DNA of 64,000 nt from Harmothoe impar (taxonomy: Eukaryota > Annelida > Polychaeta > Phyllodocida > Polynoidae). Position 1 is the stretch's first letter. Each line of letters begins with the position of its first letter. This document shows, piece by piece, positions 57,835-64,000 of the stretch. The translations under genes were made by a program, and so were the position numbers. The notes beneath the pieces were generated by a model. The model worked only from the letters and a program-made list of their open reading frames with translations. It was not told the DNA's origin and did no database searches. Where the stretch lies: NCBI GenBank assembly GCA_947462335.1, contig OX381721.1, positions 310,001-374,000 of the forward strand, in the 5' to 3' direction.

Positions 57835-58257
57835 TCATTTCATGTCCACACTATGCTTTTGAATATTTAATAGATGTGGATATAAGCTCTCAGACATTGT
57901 GAATCCTAGCGTGCCCCACAACTCCCTTACACAGGTGGTGTCCTGCAGCAGGAGGCCATTGTCACAGAATGAGACGTTGTGCGTCGTGGACACTGTGTGA
58001 AAAGGTTCACAGGTCAGTGACAGTGCAGAACTAATGTACCATCTAAATTCTGCATCCCCGCTATATGGGGTGTTAATCCAACCGCAGGCTGTCGGACAAT
58101 ACAGACAGGATAAGACGCTGTCCTTGTTGTCACTGTGTGAATAGGTGCACAGGTCAGTGGCAGTGCACACATCATGTATTTTGTACCTTTCAGTCTGCAC
58201 ATCGCATCTAGCGGTTGTGTTAATCCAACCGTAGCAGGGCTTCAGGCTGTTTGACAA
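57835..58257 (-). pseudogene. GWIN-module reading frame in R2, 140 codons
   Basis: Open from ATG at 58257 to the stop just before 57835. It contains two related modules of about 50 residues: one with CYGWINTTARCDV, ERYKIHDVCTATDLCTYS, and one with CGWINTPYSGDAEFRWYIS, SALSLTCEPFHTVST, HNVSF. Cysteine and Trp positions are shared between modules. It ends LLNIQKHSVDMK like the R1 copy. A third, broken module lies upstream on the same strand (58260-58390). I do not recognise it. The conserved frame among three diverged copies is a hint of past coding function, but no full-length gene remains visible. Confidence 0.35.
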
Positions 58258-59482
58258 TCTTGACGGGATGCGACAGCATGCATGGGTGAAACTAACAAAA
58301 TATGTTCACAGGTCAGCTACGGTGCAGAGATTATATATTCTGTACCATTTATCCCCAACTTCGCATCTACCTGGGGTGTTGGTAGGACTGCAGGTTACTT
58401 AGGACACTCAAAAATAAAAAGTTGTTTCTCGTCACCAGGCCCATCATGAAAGTTGTCATTTCAGGAAAAAAACTGTCAGTGGTGTAGACAGGTAGAAATA
58501 ACTTGCACTATTACAACTTTTGAGGATCAATAAACTTTAAATACTAAATAAAACTCTTAATTTACCTATATATTTCAGAATTGAGTAAAAAAAAAAAAAA
58601 TGAAAAAAACACACCCTGATCACATTTCTCACTGCCGGGTGATGAGAACCAACTAATTTTTTTGAGTGGTCTTATGACCATTCAATTATAGAGACTAGGA
58701 CTAGGTGCCCATTGAACATGTGCTGGTTTTGCCTAGACTTGTCCATAGTAACATGTAGATTCTCAAGAAGTGTCTCCGTATAATATTTGTTTATAAAAAG
58801 ACATCTTAGTAGCCAGTAGCACAGAGGTTATTTCAGTATAAACATGATACATATTTCCTGATGATGCCTACTCTTTTGTCCATATTTTGTAAACCAAAAC
58901 ATTATATCGAAGGGGAGGGGGCTGGATATTCAGTCAAAATTAAGTTAGAAATGAACTTTATTTCTGATTTCAAAACCTCTGACCCATTCCTGTATTTCCT
59001 GCGCCAAAGATATACAGTTGGAAAACTCACCGATTTTTATCAGTTTTCATAACTTCAAGATGTCTGCTTCACCTTTTTGATCCATATAATAAAGATACAA
59101 TGCACTAATATAGGGACATTTTTAGTATTGAAAAATATCAAGATTGCTGTTATTGACAAAAAAAATACATTTAATGATATACTGTACCACTGGCAGGTAT
59201 TTCGAAAGTTCAAAAAATCAAAGATGGCCTCAATTGGCAGAAAACATGAATAACCTCAGATGGATGACCCCCATTTAATGTTAAACAAACATTCAGCAGT
59301 TTTTCTACCTAACATTGAATTAGTATTCAGTATATCGCTTGTATAGATTCATATAACTTTGAACTATATACTTTGATTAATAGATGTAAAAATGGATATC
59401 TACCTAGATAACAGATGGTATAAGTATGAAAAGTGAAGCCTGAAAGATGAAATAATTTTCGAGTTTTGGCTAAAAGCTATAT

Positions 59483-59837
59483 TTGATTAGCATTACCAAA
59501 GTGGTTCTTTTAAATTACTATTTTGTTATAATTTTTATTTGTATTGATGCGCTATACCATTGGCATTACAAAACTAATTCGGTTTGGTGTCTAGCATGTC
59601 TAGAACCAATAGAATTCGAGTTTAATCATAGGAAAATATGGTAATCTATTGGAGGAAGGGTACTATAGATAAGTAACCCCTACATGGACCCCCTGTCACC
59701 ACATGCAGCTTTCACAGCTTGTCTGTGGGGCTTGTTCACGAGGCTTATGCGCGGGGACTGTGTGCCCCCGTTACAAAATAGTAAATATTCTAGTTGTGGA
59801 CCCCTAGGTTTGGATATATATCCTTAGATATGTTTGT
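59483..59837. other. Spacer between R2 and R3
   Basis: AT-rich sequence with no gene or repeat recognised. Confidence 0.35.
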
Positions 59838-61553
59838 GAAACAGTAAAATGCAGCACTAATAAATCACTTAGCCTTCTGCCCTATATAATATTAACTCAC
59901 TAACATAGTGGTACATACAAGTAACTAACCTGCAAGAAACAAATAGACTTCAGGGACAATCATGGTGTGATATTGTTTTTTCATGCTTCGGTTTTCAAAT
60001 CAAACTTGACATGGATACTTTCGCTATTGTAGGACTTTGAAACACATCTTACTTAGAGCCCATTATAATCAAAATCAATGTTTACAGACACTTCTTATTA
60101 ATCACTGCTGAATAAGCGTACAGTGAGCGAAGTCCAAGACAAGTGTAGACTAATAATCAGGCCTCCTATAACTCTTCATTACCAGCCCTTATTATGTACG
60201 GTTGTTGAAGCATTTTCATTTGTTGCCCTGTAAAAGAGCTTACATATAGCTCTGATTAAATCAGCCTTTATTAAGCCAGAGCACAAGCAACCATAAATAC
60301 TGCCTTTAAAGTGGGATTAAAGTAACCATGATTTCAATATATTGCTTAAACATGTCCATAACGTTATTTATAACCACAATCGTAGAAAATATGAAAATAG
60401 GAAGATCTGGACCTTGTTACTGATGTATTCAACCATGAAGTCTGAGTGACATGCAATAGGATTATATAGTGTCACGTACATTCACAAAATGATTCAGCTA
60501 CATATTTGTCCCTCAACATATTATTTATAGTGCTCTCTATGTAGATTCCTTCTGGATTGGTCCCCACTGAGTATTTGCTGGTTGTTATCCTGATTTGTTA
60601 GTTATGGTGCCACTAAACTGAAATCCTTAAAACCTTAAGTCAACAACAAAGAATGTAAACAGTGGTGAAAAACACAGGTTCCTGATGCTGTGCTGCATTT
60701 TAAAACCAACAGTGTTAAGTAACTTTGATCTTTAGGCAGGATTTTTTATAAAACCATAGACAACAGAGTCCTGCTGGAACAATTAAAAAACACCCAGAGA
60801 TGCTGACAGCCTACTTGGGCATGATGCCTCCTTGTTAGACACAATATTCACTTAGATTATGTGTTTATTATGTCCTCTTTGTCTAAAAATAAAATAAATC
60901 AACACACCTGTCACCCTGGTATGGCTCGGGTGTACTGCATGGGGGCAAATTAATACTAAAGCTATTAATGACAAACAGGGATTCCTGAGACTGTTAGTCC
61001 TTGTCTTACCACCTAATATCTGCACATGCTGTTATGAGTAAAATGCCTTTTTTCTCTATGTAGAAGTAATAATGAACATAAAGACACATGTATGCTTTTA
61101 GTAATGGCAAGTGATGGGTCTTTTTCAAGAGCCTGCTGCTTGTCTATAAATGACACATTTCATATCCACACTACGCTTTTGAATATTTAATAGATGTTGA
61201 TATAAATTCTCAGAAATGGTGAATCCTGACATGCACTTAACCCCTTCCCTCCGGTCACAGGTCTTGTCCTACAGGAGGAGGCGATTGTCTAAGAACGAGA
61301 CATTGTGGGTGTTGGACGCTGTCTGAAAAGGTTCACAGGTCACCCAAAGTGCAGAATTGCTGTACCATACATTTACTGTATGGCCTCTGTCTGGGGTGTT
61401 TGTCCAACCGTTGTCGGACGGCAGGCTGTTTGACAATACAGACAGGAGACACTGTGTATGGACGGACACCGTATGGATGAGTCAGGGGTCAGTGACAGGT
61501 CAGAAATAATGTATTCTGCCACCATTCATTCTCTACATCGCATCCAATTTGAA
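59838..61553 (-). repeat. Partial long repeat R3, minus-strand copy
   Basis: 59838-60180 matches R1 3380-3691 (reverse complement) and also 49021-49270 directly. 61080-61553 matches 57770-58100 of R2 directly. The order of the two blocks is the same as in R1 and R2, but the 1.1 kb normally between them is replaced by about 900 bases (60181-61079) in which I recognise nothing. R3 is therefore a deleted or rearranged third copy. Confidence 0.75.
61269..61469 (-). pseudogene. GWIN-module reading frame in R3
   Basis: 66 codons with NGWTNTPDRG, VWYSNSALWVTCEPF, HNVSFLDNRLLL, followed by a stop where R2 has LLLQDTTC. Related to the frames at 1929-2186 and 57835-58257, and disrupted. Confidence 0.35.
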
Positions 61554-64000
61554 AGTACGGTGATAGATTTCATGTAAATCTAGGTGTACCCTAAGACTAT
61601 GTACCAATGTTTCCTGGTAAAATGTCATTATAATAAAAGCCTGAATAATATAGGGGTAAGAAAAGTATTTAATCTGGTAGGACATGATCTTTCATTTTTA
61701 GGAAAAAAGAATATGGCAGCAAAGGGTTATACCTCTTAGTGCCAGTGGCATCTCATCATACATGATGCAAACCCTGTGTCTGTGTCTGTGTGTGTTCATG
61801 TTCAAGCATTGGTAGCAGCCCAATGTCCCCTTTGTCAGGTGTAGTGGGGCTTGACACCTGACTGCCCAATTGTCTGTGGGAGCTGCAGTTTAATGCTTCA
61901 CTGCTGCTGTAAAGACACAAGACATCAATGTGATGACCAGGTCCTGCTGCTGTTCCGCTCTGCCTAATATCGTATTCATATTCCCCACATATATGAATAG
62001 GCTCTTACTCAACCTGATAATCCTTCTGCTGCTTCTCCTGCCCTTACCATAGCAACAGAGACTGGACTGCCACTACCTGGGCTTAAACTGCCCATTTAAA
62101 CAAAAATATGTTATTTTACATCAAAATAACATTTCTAATGTTATAAAACATTTCGTTATGATAAGGAGCCATAGAGAATCGTTATATAACAGTGTATACA
62201 GTTTTTTGTTTACTGGGAGAGCTGTGAGGTAGGTCCCATTTAGGTTAGCCCACCACGAAACTCTCTGGCCTCAGGCCATCAACTTTACTTTCATGGCTAC
62301 TTTTCAAATCCCATTCCATCTCATGGATGGGGTTCATGTGGGCTGGACCTTGGTCAAGTGGGCAAGTCACATTCTTGAGCAAACCAATAAATATCCCTGT
62401 CAAAGTAACACCATATTAATGTTTATGCATCTTTATTATATTATTCTACAATTAAAAGTGTGGCATATGAGGGAAGTGTAGAATACCACTGACAATAAAA
62501 TCAGGGCTAATGAGAGTTTCTCACTTTAAGACAAAGGCCAAACAAAGAATGTTAAACACCATCCCTGCTAAGGCGCATTATGTAGTTTAAGTACTTTTTA
62601 TAATAAATGTACAACACTGTATTGAAATCACAATATGATAGCACGCTGACTTGCCTCAAACAAGTATCTTATAACATGCATCAATTGAGAGCAGTGTATA
62701 CATAGTAGAGATATAATAACTTCTTGTCTCTACCATTATTTGTTTCACTCACGTAGCATATTACAGATGGCCTCTGTCATGTATACTCTATTAGCAAACA
62801 ATGTGCAGGAGGCATCATTTCAATGGCATTAATGATTTTATTTACAATATTACCATTTGGGTCTTACAACAAATATACCCTGCAGAGCTCAAAATGGGGA
62901 AGATATGCACATTTCAATATTGCTGGTGGGAAAAGGCCACTGACATATCTTTATTCAGTTTTAGGCTGAGATTTGGGAGTAGACACATTCATATTTGATT
63001 GGAAGTTGTTGGCTATGTTATAGTGGATATTAAGGGCAATGTTTCCAATGATGACAGTCCCTGCAAACATTCCTGGGGCTGTTTCGGTGAGTCGCTGGAT
63101 CTGGGCCATGTTGGCCCACACTCAAATTACAAGCTATTTAGAAGAAAAAAGCATATAGATTAAAGTCAAAATGGTCAAAATGGTCAAAATGCAACCAGGG
63201 GTAAAGTAGGGGGGTCCACATTTATTTCTTGCAGATATCAATTATCTGGACAATATTCTTGATGGTGAACTAAAATAAGATCTGCATGTAAAAGACTCAA
63301 AAAGGTGATTTGTATACAAAATAATCCAGTTAGTCAATATCAAACGATTTCTACTATTTTCTCATTGGAAAATGATATGCACTATTTTTACCATGGTGAT
63401 GTACTGTATGATGGTACCTCATTTACTTCAACTGGCAAACTGCAATGACTCCAGAATAGAGCCCTTCCTAATATTGCACCCACTGACCCCCAATGCTACA
63501 GTTCATATTCAAGTAAAGATAAACTGAAATAGAGAAGTACCACACACTTGCTTAGATAAGTGTCCAGAAAATCTCAAGACAGGGAAAACAGATTCTTGGT
63601 ATGGAATATCTTTATTTCACCATATTTATGTCTGACGTACATGAATCATTTCCTTGGTAAACTACAGGTTCCAGCAGTCTTGTAATGCTCATATGTAATA
63701 AATCAGTAAACAGAATTTTGCAATACAATTGTCGTTATTTATCACAAATTTGTAGGAATATCTCTACCAATAAGGCCCCATCTAGGCAAATACCCCATAG
63801 GATCCTACCGGTAGTTTACAATCTTACACAGGCAATCAGACTCACCAGTTAGTATATAGTCATGTAGTTAGGGTACAAAATAATAGAAAATGTAATAACG
63901 GCTCAAAGATTGGTTATATCCTTCATCCCCACTGTTGGTACAGTGTTATGGGTTGATACTTCGGGATAAACCATATGAATTGATTATTAGTAACAGTACC
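61554..64000. other. Anonymous flank
   Basis: Apart from the repeat at 61823-61980, no gene, RNA or terminal-repeat element is recognised. There is a short GTCAAAATG triplication near 63166-63191. Confidence 0.35.
61823..61980 (+). repeat. Dispersed repeat shared with 10486-10655
   Basis: Partner of 10486-10655 in the same orientation with small indels, about 51 kb away on the other side of the array. Confidence 0.75.

Larger units (their letters stand above)
49021..59482 (-). repeat. Long repeat R2, minus-strand copy (right arm), carrying several insertions
   Basis: The R2 blocks, in order, are 49021-49310, 55408-55888 and 57176-59482; removing the two insertions between them restores collinearity with R1 in reverse complement. 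R2 extends no further left than the equivalent of R1 base 3593 because the tandem array abuts it. R2 contains sequence missing in R1 (about 59000-59380) and an additional ~150-bp module near 58100-58250. Confidence 0.8.

Noticed and set aside
808..59482. A Polinton/Maverick-type giant virus-like transposon
   Set aside because: Despite long inverted arms there is no polymerase B, integrase, ATPase or capsid frame between them; only the array and the Ngaro genes are present.

Overview
This is a repeat-dominated stretch of animal (invertebrate) nuclear DNA. It is AT-rich, with intron-like sequence, splice-like and AATAAA signals, transposons with terminal inverted repeats (TIRs), minisatellites, two tRNA-like genes and a DIRS-order retrotransposon. 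A marine invertebrate such as a cephalochordate is plausible from the repeat types, but the sequence does not fix the species. No intact host gene of normal size is visible.

Layout: (1) 808-3691 is a long repeat, R1. Its reverse complement, R2, lies at 49021-59482, broken by later insertions. A shorter third copy, R3, in R2's orientation, lies at 59838-61553. (2) 3692-11264 is mostly anonymous DNA with a 702-bp TA-flanked TIR element (4084-4785), a 31-bp minisatellite (5397-5708), two possible exons (5956-6132 and 7774-7900) and two 215-bp repeats, each carrying a minus-strand tRNA-Ala(GGC)-like sequence. (3) 11265-49020 is a tandem array of about 42 units of roughly 775 bp plus a divergent left-edge unit. 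Each unit carries a splice-acceptor-like tract, a reading frame of about 70 codons, a stop and usually AATAAA. The array has higher-order structure, an internal sub-repeat of about 190 bp, and reading-frame decay concentrated in its right third. (4) An apparently intact Ngaro-type tyrosine-recombinase retrotransposon (11809-16954, minus strand) sits inside the first array unit. It has gag, RT-RNase H and recombinase ORFs and the split direct repeats A1-ORFs-B1-A2-B2. Both repeat pairs look identical, and a neighbouring array unit supplies the empty site, showing integration without target duplication.

(5) R2 is a nested stack of insertions. A 6.1-kb TIR element (49311-55407, AT target duplication) has termini built of degenerate ATCATGAT palindromes. 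Inside it lie 80-bp tandem repeats, a 20-bp minisatellite, a second TIR-bounded segment (52111-54331) with related ends but CTATAGTA-type palindromes, and within that a 222-bp TA-flanked MITE. A separate 1,287-bp element with an 8-bp duplication (55889-57175) interrupts the same arm. R1 acts as an internal control because it keeps the uninterrupted sequence at these sites. (6) 61554-64000 shows nothing recognisable beyond a 160-bp repeat shared with 10486-10655.

The genes here do not form a pathway. The only clearly functional proteins are the three of the Ngaro element. The most unusual feature is the 775-bp ORF-bearing array, which I cannot assign to a known family.
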